Shown here piece by piece: positions 26,649-34,938 of a DNA stretch of 64,000 nt. Position 1 is the stretch's first letter. The number at the start of each line of letters is the position of its first letter. Made by a program: the position numbers and the translations under genes. The notes under the pieces are model-generated. The model made no database searches, was not told the origin of the DNA, and saw only the letters and a program-made list of their open reading frames with translations. The DNA lies in assembly GCA_947490615.1 (NCBI GenBank), contig CANLHK010000007.1, positions 124,001 to 188,000 of the forward strand. Direction: 5' to 3'. Source of the stretch: Planctomycetaceae bacterium (GTDB lineage: Bacteria > Planctomycetota > Phycisphaerae > Phycisphaerales > SM1A02).

Positions 26649-27932
26649 ATGCTGACAACAGAGATTGGTGGATTTGAGGCGGCGCGTGAAGCGCTCGCCC
26701 GCGAGAGGCTTGAAGAACTGCAAGCGCTCGCACGAACGTATCGCAACTGGACCGTCAAGGAACTCGCGCACGCGCTCGGGCGACAGCCAGGGCGACTCGT
26801 CCCAGAGAGCGGCATGCCCAAGATCGACCTCGTTGTCGGTCTGGCCAAAGCCCTCGACTGGCCCGTCGAGGCCGTGGTGGATCACTTGATGAAGCCACCT
26901 GCGGGACCGAGGAAGGTCGTGCATCCGAAGGACACGGCTGCGGACTACGCGCGGCTCTACAACGAGAGTGCCGCAAAAAGACTCGAGCGTGATTACTTCG
27001 AGGCGATTCGACTTGCGGTGCGCGCGGGTGTCGTGGCGGATACGGGGAATCGTCGCGCGGGCGCCCTGGTGCTCGAGTCGGAGGCGCACGAGTCCACTGG
27101 ATCGTATGTTGAGGCAGTTCGCTGTCTGCGCGAGGCCATCCGTATGGAAGGCATTGCGATTGAGTGGCGGATCTACTGCGACTCAAAGCTCGGGAATCTT
27201 CTATTCATGCAGGGGCTGACCACGCAGTCGCTCGGTATCGCCTCGTCGGTGTTGGAGTATGCGCAGAACCTTCCGAGCTCATTGCTCGTTAGGACTTCGC
27301 AGATGCTCGGGCACTGGACGCGAGGACATGTGCTGCGATCCGCAGTCCCGTTGCGGCACACCGAGTCGTGGCGCTCACTTGCCGCTTCTGCTCGCGAGGA
27401 TTTCTGCAAGGTCAAGAGTTTGTGCATGGCACTCGTCGTGGAGACCGACGGTAACCCGCTCTACTTCGGTTCCTTCTCAGGAGTCATTGACCCGATGTTG
27501 CTCGAGCTTGACGCGATCTGCGATGAGGAGCAGGCGGAGTTCGCGGTTCAAGCGCTCCTGGCAATTCTGCGCGAAGGCGGATCAGCAGACTCCGGAATCG
27601 GCGAGCGCAAAGCATGGGCGGCGGTTGCCGTGGCGAACACCGTGCGGCGCGTTGTGCCTGACGAGATGCAGCGGCGAGGGATCCTTGATGTTGCGTCCGC
27701 GGCGCTGCGTGCGCACGCAGTTGCGACCTCGAACTGGTACTTCGCCCACAAGCACCTAGAGCTCGATGCGGAGCGTCGGCGTAATCTGGTTGGTCACGGG
27801 ACGGCCTCCCGAGCGCTCGATGCACTCGAAGCGAAGTTGGTGGCCGGCGTCCTCGGTCAGGTTCCAGCGGCGCGTGAGCACGCCGCGGAGTTCTTCGCCC
27901 TCTACGGGTCAGGGGAAGGGGTGCGCGCATGA
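26649..27932 (+). CDS. HTH (XRE-like) plus TPR-like regulator, second of a pair
   Basis: 427 residues from the ATG at 26649, which has GGAGG five bases upstream; the frame opens earlier at 26607 without one. Residues about 20-80 form an XRE-like DNA-binding domain: LARTYRNWTVKELAHALGRQ, then MPKIDLVVGLAKALDWPVEA. After a short Pro/Lys linker come helical repeats with TPR flavour (ARLYNESAAKRLERDYFEA, LVLESEAHESTGSYVEAVRC, LREAIRMEGIAIEWRIYCDS). The architecture, DNA-binding head plus TPR-like body, resembles peptide-sensing regulators of the RRNPP type, though similarity by family is not established. Its stop overlaps the start of a 100-residue exported-protein gene, so the two are translated together. 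Confidence 0.65.
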   Translation: MLTTEIGGFEAAREALARERLEELQALARTYRNWTVKELAHALGRQPGRLVPESGMPKIDLVVGLAKALDWPVEAVVDHLMKPPAGPRKVVHPKDTAADYARLYNESAAKRLERDYFEAIRLAVRAGVVADTGNRRAGALVLESEAHESTGSYVEAVRCLREAIRMEGIAIEWRIYCDSKLGNLLFMQGLTTQSLGIASSVLEYAQNLPSSLLVRTSQMLGHWTRGHVLRSAVPLRHTESWRSLAASAREDFCKVKSLCMALVVETDGNPLYFGSFSGVIDPMLLELDAICDEEQAEFAVQALLAILREGGSADSGIGERKAWAAVAVANTVRRVVPDEMQRRGILDVASAALRAHAVATSNWYFAHKHLELDAERRRNLVGHGTASRALDALEAKLVAGVLGQVPAAREHAAEFFALYGSGEGVRA

Positions 27933-28231
27933 GGTTCACCTACACCAGCGTGTTCTTGATCGCCGCATCGGCCTTCGTGCTCCCACTGCAATCGGGCGCC
28001 GAATCACCAACGGTTCCGCCTCCCTCTGACACCCCACCAGCCGAAGTCTCCGTCCAGAAGTGGATCCGTGAGATCTACGCCTACCAAGTGCAGCCTGGCT
28101 ACGAAGAGTGGCTTGGGAGTGGTGACGGACCAGCCGACAGCTTGGTTTCGTTCCAGCTCTATCTCACGCTGCATCCTCTTCGACCACGGCTCAACACCGA
28201 GTTCGTGATCCTCTACCTCCAAGGGCATTGA
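27929..28231 (+). CDS. Small exported protein overlapping the HTH/TPR gene
   Basis: 100 residues, starting in an ATGA overlap with the upstream regulator. The first 24 residues (MRFTYTSVFLIAASAFVLPL, then QSGA) are a good signal peptide. The mature part is about 76 residues: a Pro/Thr-rich head (SPTVPPPSDTPPAE), an aromatic middle (WIREIYAYQVQPGYEEWLG) and a hydrophobic end (FVILYLQGH). No cysteine is present in the mature region. No family is recognised. The strong terminator 26 bases downstream makes it the last gene of the unit. Coupling to a DNA-binding/TPR-like protein suggests a signal, ligand or immunity-type partner; that is inference. Confidence 0.62.
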   Translation: MRFTYTSVFLIAASAFVLPLQSGAESPTVPPPSDTPPAEVSVQKWIREIYAYQVQPGYEEWLGSGDGPADSLVSFQLYLTLHPLRPRLNTEFVILYLQGH

Positions 28232-28257
28232 GCCTTTGGAGTCCTGCGAAATCCACA

Positions 28258-28290
28258 CGGGCCGCCCTGCATCAGGGGCGGCCCGTTTTC
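28258..28290 (+). terminator. Rho-independent terminator after the exported-protein gene
   Basis: A perfect 10-bp stem, CGGGCCGCCC (28258-28267) with GGGCGGCCCG (28276-28285), an 8-base loop and a TTTTCGTGTT tail. It ends the regulator-exported protein unit and faces the convergent tag gene. Confidence 0.85.
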
Positions 28291-28320
28291 GTGTTCGGGT
28301 CGCGCATCGCACGCGGAGAG

Positions 28321-28911
28321 TTACTTTCGCGCGACTTTCGCGCAGGCGCGGTGTCGTGGACAACTGAGCAGGTGTTCGTTGTACATCCCTGCTGCCTGCA
28401 TAAATGCGTAGACAATCACTGGCCCACAGAAGGAGAAGCCGCGCTTCTTCAGGGTCTTGGCCAAGGCGACGCTTCCAGGGCTGAGCGTGCAGAGGTCTTC
28501 GCGTCGCGCGAGTTTCATGTCGACAGTGCGATGATCGACCGCTTCCCAAATCAGATCGCGGAAAGATCCTTCGCCGTCCTCCATGACCTCGAGCCACGCG
28601 CGCGCGCTCTTCACGGCGCCTTCGATCTTCGCGCGCGAGCGAACGATCCCTTCGTCCTGGAGTAGGCGCGCCACATCGCGTTCGGTGAAGCGCGCCACTT
28701 TCGCAGGGTCAAATCCCTTGAAGGCCTTTCGAAACGCCTCGCGCTTTTTCAGGATGAGCAGCCACGAGAGACCCGCCTGAAATCCATCAAGCACGAGCTT
28801 CTCGAACAGCGCACGGTCGTCGGTGACAGGCACGCCCCATTCAGTGTCGTGGTAGTCGACATAGATGGGATCGGTGCCGCACCACCAGCAGCGTTCAGAC
28901 TTCGCGAGCAT
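28321..28911 (-). CDS. tag: DNA-3-methyladenine glycosylase I
   Basis: 196 residues from the ATG at 28911, the usual size. It removes 3-methyladenine from alkylated DNA in base-excision repair. The zinc ligands of the Tag family are visible: Cys8/Cys11 region in RCWWCG, His21 in YHDTEWGVP, and His180 and Cys184 in YNEHLLSCPRH. The helix-hairpin core GFQAGLSWLLILKKREAFRK and NEHL end are typical. The same frame stays open for a further 250 codons upstream, antisense-like to the leucine dehydrogenase gene, but that part has no homology signal. A GC-rich hairpin lies between it and the upstream gene. Confidence 0.94.
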   Translation of the reverse strand: MLAKSERCWWCGTDPIYVDYHDTEWGVPVTDDRALFEKLVLDGFQAGLSWLLILKKREAFRKAFKGFDPAKVARFTERDVARLLQDEGIVRSRAKIEGAVKSARAWLEVMEDGEGSFRDLIWEAVDHRTVDMKLARREDLCTLSPGSVALAKTLKKRGFSFCGPVIVYAFMQAAGMYNEHLLSCPRHRACAKVARK

Positions 28912-28953
28912 CGGCGCAGGGTACCGAGCGGCGCGAGGAGCCAACGCGAATGA

Positions 28954-28982
28954 CATCGGCCCCGCACGGGGCGGGGCCGATG
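28954..28982 (-). terminator. GC-rich hairpin between leucine dehydrogenase and tag
   Basis: CATCGGCCCC (28954-28963) pairs with GGGGCCGATG (28973-28982). It lies 80 bases after the leucine dehydrogenase stop on the minus strand. There is no clear U-tract, so it may be a weak terminator or an mRNA-end stabiliser. Confidence 0.45.
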
Positions 28983-29060
28983 GAGAAGTCATTGCATGGT
29001 CTAGAAGTGTTGGCGGAGGATCGTCGCTTCCCATCGCAGGTGGCGCGATGGGATCCGAGC

Positions 29061-30158
29061 TCAGCCCTTGCAGCCACAACCCGTGCCGCATCCGACGCCC
29101 GCGAGTTGCTTTTTGGCAGCGCCTGCTGCAATCTTGGACTTGGCGAACGCAATCGCGGCCGCGCCCGTCGAGCCGCCATTGGCTTGCTTGAGCACCTCGG
29201 CGGTGGTCGTTTCGATCTCGATGATCTTGTGGTCGATCTCGCCTTCGGTCATGCCGAGGTAGAGACCAGCGAGTCGGATGAGTCCGCCCGCGTTGGCAAC
29301 GAAGTCGGGCGAATAGAGAATGCCACGCTTGGCCAGCGCCTCGCCGTCTTCGTTGGGAACGCGCAACTGGTTGTTCGCGGTGCCGCAGACGATCTGGCAC
29401 TTGAGCGCAGGAATCGTCTTGGCATCGAGGACACCACCAAGCGCGCACGGCGCAAGGATGTCGACCTTCTCTTCGAAGAGATTCTTGTCGTTGCCGAGCG
29501 CCACGCAGCCGAGTTCTTCGACGGCGCGCTTCATGGTCGGGACATGCACATCGGTCACGAGCACCGCCGCACCTGCTTGACGAAGCAACTTCGCGAGCCT
29601 GTAGCCCGTTGCGCCGCAGCCTTGGATCGCGACGGTGAGGTTGGAGAACTCCGCCTTGCGTCCCGTGTGCGCGAGACACGCCTTCATCGAGTTGAAGCAG
29701 CCGAGCGCGGTGTACGGCGAGGGGTCGCCGCCGTGGCTGACGGTGTTGCCACCCATGACATGCTTGGTCTCGAGCGCCATCCAGTCGCAGTACTGCGGGC
29801 TGACGCCGACATCTTCCGCGGCGATGTACTTGCCAGCGAAGGTGTCAACGAAACGACCCATCGCGCGTGCCTCGGCCTCGGTCGGCTGCTGTCCTGGATT
29901 GGGCATGATGATGATGCTCTTGGCACCACCCATCGCGAGACCCGACGCCGCGGCCTTGTAGGTCATGCCTTCCGAAAGTCGGAGGACATCGAAGAGTCCA
30001 TCGGCCTCGCTGGCGTAGGCCCAACGGCGCGTGCCGCCGAGTGCGTTGCCGAGCACGGTCGAGTGGATCGCGATGATGGCCTTGAGGCCCGTCTTCGCAT
30101 CGTGATGGAAGGCCACGCGCTCGTGGCCGTACGACTGCATTTCCTCAAGAACGCTCAT
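29061..30158 (-). CDS. Leucine dehydrogenase (Glu/Leu/Phe/Val dehydrogenase family)
   Basis: 365 residues from the ATG at 30158 (a GTG sits one codon earlier). It deaminates a branched-chain amino acid to its 2-oxo acid with NAD. Family features: Lys68 and the catalytic Lys80 (GLAMGGAKSII), Asp116 (AAEDVGVS), and the nucleotide fold VAIQGCGATGYRLAKLL, followed by ANNQL and the SPDFVANAGGLI block. Length and motif order match leucine dehydrogenases. The C-terminus is odd: a Cys-rich tail GCGTGCGCKG, not usual in the family, that could bind metal. The 2-oxo acid product would feed an E1/E2 complex such as the one encoded in this window, and acyl-CoA dehydrogenase is the next gene upstream. Confidence 0.9.
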   Translation of the reverse strand: MSVLEEMQSYGHERVAFHHDAKTGLKAIIAIHSTVLGNALGGTRRWAYASEADGLFDVLRLSEGMTYKAAASGLAMGGAKSIIIMPNPGQQPTEAEARAMGRFVDTFAGKYIAAEDVGVSPQYCDWMALETKHVMGGNTVSHGGDPSPYTALGCFNSMKACLAHTGRKAEFSNLTVAIQGCGATGYRLAKLLRQAGAAVLVTDVHVPTMKRAVEELGCVALGNDKNLFEEKVDILAPCALGGVLDAKTIPALKCQIVCGTANNQLRVPNEDGEALAKRGILYSPDFVANAGGLIRLAGLYLGMTEGEIDHKIIEIETTTAEVLKQANGGSTGAAAIAFAKSKIAAGAAKKQLAGVGCGTGCGCKG

Positions 30159-30234
30159 CACGACGGGGGACCTCGACTTAGGGGTGAACTGGAAGGGCAG
30201 AAAGATAGCGACTCGATGCTTGCTCGGGAGTGGA

Positions 30235-32190
30235 TCAGCTCGACTTCAACGCCGACATATCGCCTGTGTAGACCGAGCCCGATCCAAACTGAGGGATGGC
30301 CGACTGTTGCGCGGCGATGCAGCGGCCAGTACCGAAGTAGTTGGCGTCGGGAGTCTTCTCGGGGATCGAGTAGTCGGCGTTGGGGAGGAGATCACACGCC
30401 GCGAAGAACGCTGCGGACGCCTTCTTCATCGTCGCGTCGGTGTTGGTGAAGAGCGCGCGCAGTTCCATCGCCTGCTCGCTGCGCGCGATGGCGCAGAGAT
30501 GCTCGACGATCGCGAGTTCGCGTTCCATCGCCGCACCTTCGAGTCCGTTGCGCAGGTTGGCGTCACAACGAGAGAGCGTGCAACACATCGCGTGAATCCA
30601 CATCGCGCTCAAGGAGAGTCGCGCCTGGATCATTTGGTTGGTGATGAGTCGCTCCTCGTGCTCCTTGAACATGAGCTTCACATGGTGGCTGTGCTCTTGG
30701 ATGCGCACCATGAGGTCGTCGGTGAGATGACGCAGGCGCGGATGAATCGCCGAGGCCTTGGGCGCGTTGCGTCGCACGCCAAGGAAGAGTTCAGCGCCGA
30801 CTTGGAGCGCTGTTCCAAGGTGACGCGTCGGATGCGCCTTCACTTGCAGAAGGAACTCGCCGAGTTGCTTCGAGCCGTAGGCGAAGATGAACGAGTGCAT
30901 GACTTCGTTGGCGCCTTCAACGATGATGTTGATGCGCGAGTCGCGCCACATGCGCTCGACATGATTCTCCGTCATGTAGCTCTCGCCGCCCATGATCTGC
31001 ACCGCGTCATTCACAGCGCGATAGCCAAACTCGCTGCAGAAGACTTTGCACATCGCGGTCTCGAGCATGATGTCTTCGTCGTGGCGATCGAGGAAGCCCG
31101 TCGTCATGTAGAGCATCGCATCGGCGGCGTACACAAACGCCGCGCTGCGCGCGATCTTCTCCTGCATGAGGTCAAACTCGCCCAGCGCGCGGTCGAACTG
31201 GTGGCGCGATTTCGCCCATTTGCAGGCTTGTTCGACCGAGTAGCGCGCGGCGCCGAGCATGCCCGCGGAGAGCGTGCAACGGCCGTAGTTCAGGCAAGTC
31301 AAGGCAACATTGAGACCCTTGCCTTCCTTGAAGAGCAGGTTCGCGCGCGGGACTCTGACATTCGTGAGGCGGATGCGCGCCTGCCAAGTTCCACGGATGC
31401 CGCACTTCGAACGGTTGCGGCTAAAGATGTCGACGCCAGGCATGTCGGGCGTGCAGATGAGCGCGGTGACCGCTTCCTTGGTCTTGCCCGTCTTGGGATC
31501 GGTGACCTTCTGCTTGGCCATCACGGTGAAGAGGCCCGCCAGCGCGCCCGAGGTCGCCCACTTCTTCTCGCCGTTGAGGATGTAATGCGTGCCGTCGGCG
31601 CTGAGTTCGCAGTGTGTCTCTTGTCCGCCTGCGTCACAACCGACATTGGGCTCAGACAAGCAGAACGCGCTGAGCGTGCTCTTGGCCATGAGCGGCAGGA
31701 AGCGTCGCTTCTGCTCGTCGTTTCCAAAGAGCATGACCGCCTTGCAGCCGATCGATTGGTGCGCCGAGACGAGCACCGCGGTCGATCCGCAGTACCGACC
31801 GAGTCGCTCAAGCACGCGGTTGTAACTGGTGATGCCCAATCCAAGCCCGCCGTACTGCGCGGGGATGGTCATGCCCAGCACGCCGAGGTCGAAGAGTCGC
31901 TGAATGACCCACTGCGGGATCTCCTGCTTCTGATCGATCTCAATGGCGGGGTGCTCAGTGTGCAGGTAGTGGTCAAGCGAGGCGAGCAACTGGTCGCACT
32001 TCGCCGTCTCCTCAGGCGCCTCGGCGGGATAGGGGAAGAGCAGGTCTTCCCGAAAGTTGCCCCAGAAGACATTCTTGATCACCCCCATCGTCGAGGGGTC
32101 TGGTCCAAACATCTCCTGCGTCTGCTCGATCTGCTTGCGGTCGAGGGCGGAAACGTTCTTGAGGTCCTTGGCGAGATTGGGGTTTGACAT
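30235..32190 (-). CDS. Acyl-CoA dehydrogenase, long (VLCAD-like) form
   Basis: 651 residues from the ATG at 32190, with AGGA upstream; a longer frame exists but lacks family sequence. It introduces a double bond in acyl-CoA using FAD. Residues 170-190 (LSAFCLSEPNVGCDAGG) and 206-215 (NGEKKWATSG) are the FAD/substrate motifs; the C-terminal helical core has DAVQIMGGESYMTENHVERM and IIVEGANEVM, where Glu425 is the likely catalytic base. The extra C-terminal domain of about 180 residues matches the very-long-chain group rather than the 380-residue short forms. It lies just upstream of leucine dehydrogenase on the same strand. Confidence 0.9.
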   Translation of the reverse strand: MSNPNLAKDLKNVSALDRKQIEQTQEMFGPDPSTMGVIKNVFWGNFREDLLFPYPAEAPEETAKCDQLLASLDHYLHTEHPAIEIDQKQEIPQWVIQRLFDLGVLGMTIPAQYGGLGLGITSYNRVLERLGRYCGSTAVLVSAHQSIGCKAVMLFGNDEQKRRFLPLMAKSTLSAFCLSEPNVGCDAGGQETHCELSADGTHYILNGEKKWATSGALAGLFTVMAKQKVTDPKTGKTKEAVTALICTPDMPGVDIFSRNRSKCGIRGTWQARIRLTNVRVPRANLLFKEGKGLNVALTCLNYGRCTLSAGMLGAARYSVEQACKWAKSRHQFDRALGEFDLMQEKIARSAAFVYAADAMLYMTTGFLDRHDEDIMLETAMCKVFCSEFGYRAVNDAVQIMGGESYMTENHVERMWRDSRINIIVEGANEVMHSFIFAYGSKQLGEFLLQVKAHPTRHLGTALQVGAELFLGVRRNAPKASAIHPRLRHLTDDLMVRIQEHSHHVKLMFKEHEERLITNQMIQARLSLSAMWIHAMCCTLSRCDANLRNGLEGAAMERELAIVEHLCAIARSEQAMELRALFTNTDATMKKASAAFFAACDLLPNADYSIPEKTPDANYFGTGRCIAAQQSAIPQFGSGSVYTGDMSALKSS

Positions 32191-32281
32191 GGTTTGGATC
32201 CTGCGGGAAAGACGGGCATGATAGGTTTTCCACCATCGGCAGGAGGCGGTTGGGCGCCGTTGTGACTGGGAGAAATCACGG

Positions 32282-33013
32282 ATGGAACGCAGTGTCTTTC
32301 CGACCACGCAAGCAACCTGGCTGATCACCCACATGGGTGAGGCGGTTTCGGAGGCAGAGCGGCTGCAACACGCGGCTTCCGTGCGTCATGCGTTGATGGC
32401 GCGATACGCGGAACCCTTGGCGGTGTTTGTGCGCGGCTCGAGCCTTGCGCGCCTCGGCGAACCTGCCGAGATTGTCAACGGTTTCTTCGCGCTGAGGCTC
32501 TCGGACGATCAGACGGTCGAGCTCTTCATCACGCGCTATCTCGCGAGCGGCATGCCGCTTCGGCGCTGGTTGATGAATGGGATTCTGTTCTACGGGCAGG
32601 GTCTCTCGCGCGATCAAGATCGCGCTCGAGCGCGCGACACGACTCTTCCAAAGGGCGCGTGGTCGAGTGTTCAAGCGGAGGTCCCCACAGCCGAAGATGC
32701 GTTTGACCAGGCATGCGCCCTCGCACTGGTTCGGGAAGCAACCGCGCGCGCGCAAGCGCAACTTTCTGACGAGGGGCGCGCCCGCGACTTCGAGATTTTT
32801 CGACGACATGCCGTGGAGGGAAAGCCCTACGCACAGTTCGCGCGCGAACTTGATCGAACCGAAGCGCAGTGCGCCGGCTCCACACGATTGGTGGCACAGC
32901 GTGTGACGGAACATCTCGCGGAACTCCTGCGTGAAGAAGGCATTGCGGAGGAGGATCTCGAGGCGGAACTCAGGCGCCTGCGTGCGGCGCTTCAAGAGAC
33001 GCGTCGCGGATGA
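32282..33013 (+). CDS. ECF-like RNA polymerase sigma factor
   Basis: 243 residues. The N-terminal half looks like a sigma-2 region of the planctomycete/ECF type: PLAVFVRGSSLARLGEPAEI with VNGFFALRL, close to the D..DL.QGFF.R.L pattern of those factors. After a variable linker, the C-terminal 90 residues (FEIFRRHAVEGKPYAQFARE and the following TEAQ...STRLVAQRV) fit sigma region 4 with a helix-turn-helix. No anti-sigma gene of known type lies next to it. Its stop overlaps an ATG (ATGA) that opens a frame into the lectin/dockerin protein. It is divergent from the acyl-CoA dehydrogenase gene, with 91 bases between starts. Confidence 0.75.
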   Translation: MERSVFPTTQATWLITHMGEAVSEAERLQHAASVRHALMARYAEPLAVFVRGSSLARLGEPAEIVNGFFALRLSDDQTVELFITRYLASGMPLRRWLMNGILFYGQGLSRDQDRARARDTTLPKGAWSSVQAEVPTAEDAFDQACALALVREATARAQAQLSDEGRARDFEIFRRHAVEGKPYAQFARELDRTEAQCAGSTRLVAQRVTEHLAELLREEGIAEEDLEAELRRLRAALQETRRG

Positions 33014-33216
33014 GTGCGGCGCTCAACCACGAAGCAGCCGCGCGAATCCTCGACCTCGCCAAACCGAGCCGTTCCCGTGGCGCAGCGGCGCTGGCATTTC
33101 TCTTGATTGTCGCACTCGCCGCGCATGAAGCAGCCCACAGTGGATTCCCCGCGCAAGCGCCCAAGGTCGGGATGTACTCCGCCAACGCGCCAACCCAAGC
33201 AGAGGAGTTCACATCG

Positions 33217-33996
33217 ATGAAGCGGCTCATGGCAATGGCAACGGCGACGGCACTGACGGTGTCACTCACAGCGGGAGCGGGAGCGCGGGAATCGGTGCAG
33301 TGGCGCGTGGAGGATGGTGGGAACGGGCATTGGTATGAGTTTCAGCGCGCGACCCAGTTGATCTGTTGGTCCGACGCCCGATTGCTCTGCTCGGATCAAG
33401 GCGGGCACCTCGCGACCATCACGAGCGGCGGCGAGAATCAACTCTTGCGCCAACTCACCATGCAGAACAATCCTGGCGTTCTTGAAGGCGGTCCCTACCT
33501 TGGAGGAACATGCGAGGGGTTGCCGTGGGGACAGTTCTACTGGATCACCGGTGAGCCGTTCGGGTACACGAATTGGTTGGGCGGCGCGCCGACTGGATCG
33601 CAGGGGAAAACCGAGCAGTACATGCAGTTCTGGCGATGGGAGAACCTCGATTGGAACGACCAGGTGAACTGTGGAGGTCTGATGTTCTCCTATCTCATCG
33701 AGTGGTCCGCAGACTGCAACGCCGACGGTCTCGTCGATTACGGCCAGATCCGCGCAGGCGAACTCGCCGACGCGAACCTCAACAACATCCCCGACTGTTG
33801 TGAAGCGGGGATTTCGTGCGATTGTCCCGGCGACACCAACCTCGACTCAGCCGTCGACGGCATCGACCTCGCCATGATTCTCGCGCGCTGGGGACAGTCC
33901 GCCGCGAAGTTCCCTGAGGCCGATTGCAACAGTGATGGGTTGATCGATGGCAGCGATCTCGCGCTCGTGCTCGGCGGTTGGGGCGTTTGTCCGTAG
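33217..33996 (+). CDS. Secreted C-type lectin-like protein with dockerin-type repeats
   Basis: 259 residues from the ATG at 33217, which has AGAGGAG upstream and opens a classical signal peptide (MKRLMAMATATALTVSLTAG). A C-type lectin-like domain follows: WSDARLLCSDQGGHLATI, GEPFGYTNWLGGAP, WNDQ and YLIEW. The C-terminus has two calcium-loop repeats in the planctomycete dockerin style (GDTNLDSAVDGIDLAMILAR; DCNSDGLIDGSDLALVL). The frame also stays open upstream to 33010, where an ATG overlaps the sigma-factor stop; that would add 69 residues containing a hydrophobic segment (AALAFLLIVALAAHEAA). I prefer the later start but cannot exclude coupling. Likely role is surface carbohydrate or protein binding. 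Confidence 0.78.
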   Translation: MKRLMAMATATALTVSLTAGAGARESVQWRVEDGGNGHWYEFQRATQLICWSDARLLCSDQGGHLATITSGGENQLLRQLTMQNNPGVLEGGPYLGGTCEGLPWGQFYWITGEPFGYTNWLGGAPTGSQGKTEQYMQFWRWENLDWNDQVNCGGLMFSYLIEWSADCNADGLVDYGQIRAGELADANLNNIPDCCEAGISCDCPGDTNLDSAVDGIDLAMILARWGQSAAKFPEADCNSDGLIDGSDLALVLGGWGVCP

Positions 33997-34019
33997 GCGA
34001 CGAACGCCAATCGCTCGCC

Positions 34020-34907
34020 TCACTTCTTGAGAAACCCGTCGAGCTTTGCTCGCGCTTCCTCGGTGTGGCGGAGTTTCACAAGGTGTGCGCGCTCAGAGGC
34101 GATCGCTGCGTCCCAACCGTGCGTGAGTCCGACCCGCACAGCGTCGAGACAGGCCGCACCGTGCTTGGTCGTGCCGACGGTCTTGGTGAGTTCCTCACAC
34201 ACGGGCGCGATCGCCGTTGCGTGGCGTGGTGAGATCGCGCGTCGCGGCGCACTCTTGGATTGATACGCGCCTGTCGACGAGTCCTGGGTCTTGACCCAGC
34301 GGATCGCCGCCGCGATCGCGCCCTCGGCACCGCTTCCAACTTCGGCGCGCACATCAAAGAGGCATTGCGGCGCTTCGTGACACGACCAAGGCTGACCCGT
34401 CGCGGTGCGCTCGATCGCCAGCGCAGGAAGTATGCGTGCGGGCAACATCTGCGTGCCGCCCCACCCTGGGCAGATGCAGAGTCCAGCTTCAGGCAATCCG
34501 ATCGACCAGGGCTTGCCGCCTTCGGCAGGCAGCGCGCCGATGAGCGCGTCACAGTGCATGGCGATCTCCAGTCCACCACCGAGCGCTGCGCCATGAATCG
34601 CAGCCGCCGTCGGACAACCAAGCGCAGGAATCATCGCGAACGCCTCGGCGCCTCGCTTGAGATAGAGGTCGAGACTCGCGTCGTCGAGCGCGTCGATCTC
34701 AGCGAGATCAGCGCCCGCCACAAACACGCGCGTCGAGGCGCTGGCGAGCACGAACCCTGCGGGCTTCTCACCTTGGATCGCCGTGAGCGTTGTGGCAATC
34801 TCAGCAATGAGCCACGAGTCGAGCACGACCACGCCGCCGCGCGGCTTGACGGGATTCGGCTGCAGGAAGAGAACATGGACGCCGTCACGGACTTCGTAAG
34901 GGAGCAT
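34020..34907 (-). CDS. Enoyl-CoA hydratase/isomerase (crotonase), FadB-N-terminal-like
   Basis: 295 residues from the ATG at 34907; the frame continues upstream but overlaps the divergent crotonase. The crotonase fold is clear: FVAGADLAEI, the oxyanion-hole segment HGAALGGGLEIAMHCD, and GLPEAGLCICPGWGGTQMLP. Both acidic residues used for hydration are present (Glu in GGGLE and Glu in LPE), so it should be an active hydratase or isomerase. The pattern LPE...PGWGGTQ.LPR resembles the hydratase part of FadB/FadJ proteins, but no 3-hydroxyacyl-CoA dehydrogenase domain follows. It starts only about 30 bases from a second crotonase on the other strand. Confidence 0.88.
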   Translation of the reverse strand: MLPYEVRDGVHVLFLQPNPVKPRGGVVVLDSWLIAEIATTLTAIQGEKPAGFVLASASTRVFVAGADLAEIDALDDASLDLYLKRGAEAFAMIPALGCPTAAAIHGAALGGGLEIAMHCDALIGALPAEGGKPWSIGLPEAGLCICPGWGGTQMLPARILPALAIERTATGQPWSCHEAPQCLFDVRAEVGSGAEGAIAAAIRWVKTQDSSTGAYQSKSAPRRAISPRHATAIAPVCEELTKTVGTTKHGAACLDAVRVGLTHGWDAAIASERAHLVKLRHTEEARAKLDGFLKK

Positions 34908-34938
34908 GGTGGAAAGATACAGTGCTACGCTCCGCTTC

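Noticed and set aside
28950-30449. A 499-codon plus-strand frame opposite leucine dehydrogenase
   Set aside because: No homology pattern, and it mirrors the codon bias of the real minus-strand gene.
30184-32187. A 667-codon plus-strand frame opposite the acyl-CoA dehydrogenase gene
   Set aside because: Arg/Ala/His-rich composition without motifs, exactly antisense to a gene with clear family motifs; typical of high-GC shadow frames.
33010-33216. A separate short anti-sigma gene between the sigma factor and the lectin
   Set aside because: There is no stop before the lectin frame, and the 69 residues lack anti-sigma motifs; kept as an alternative N-terminus of the lectin instead.
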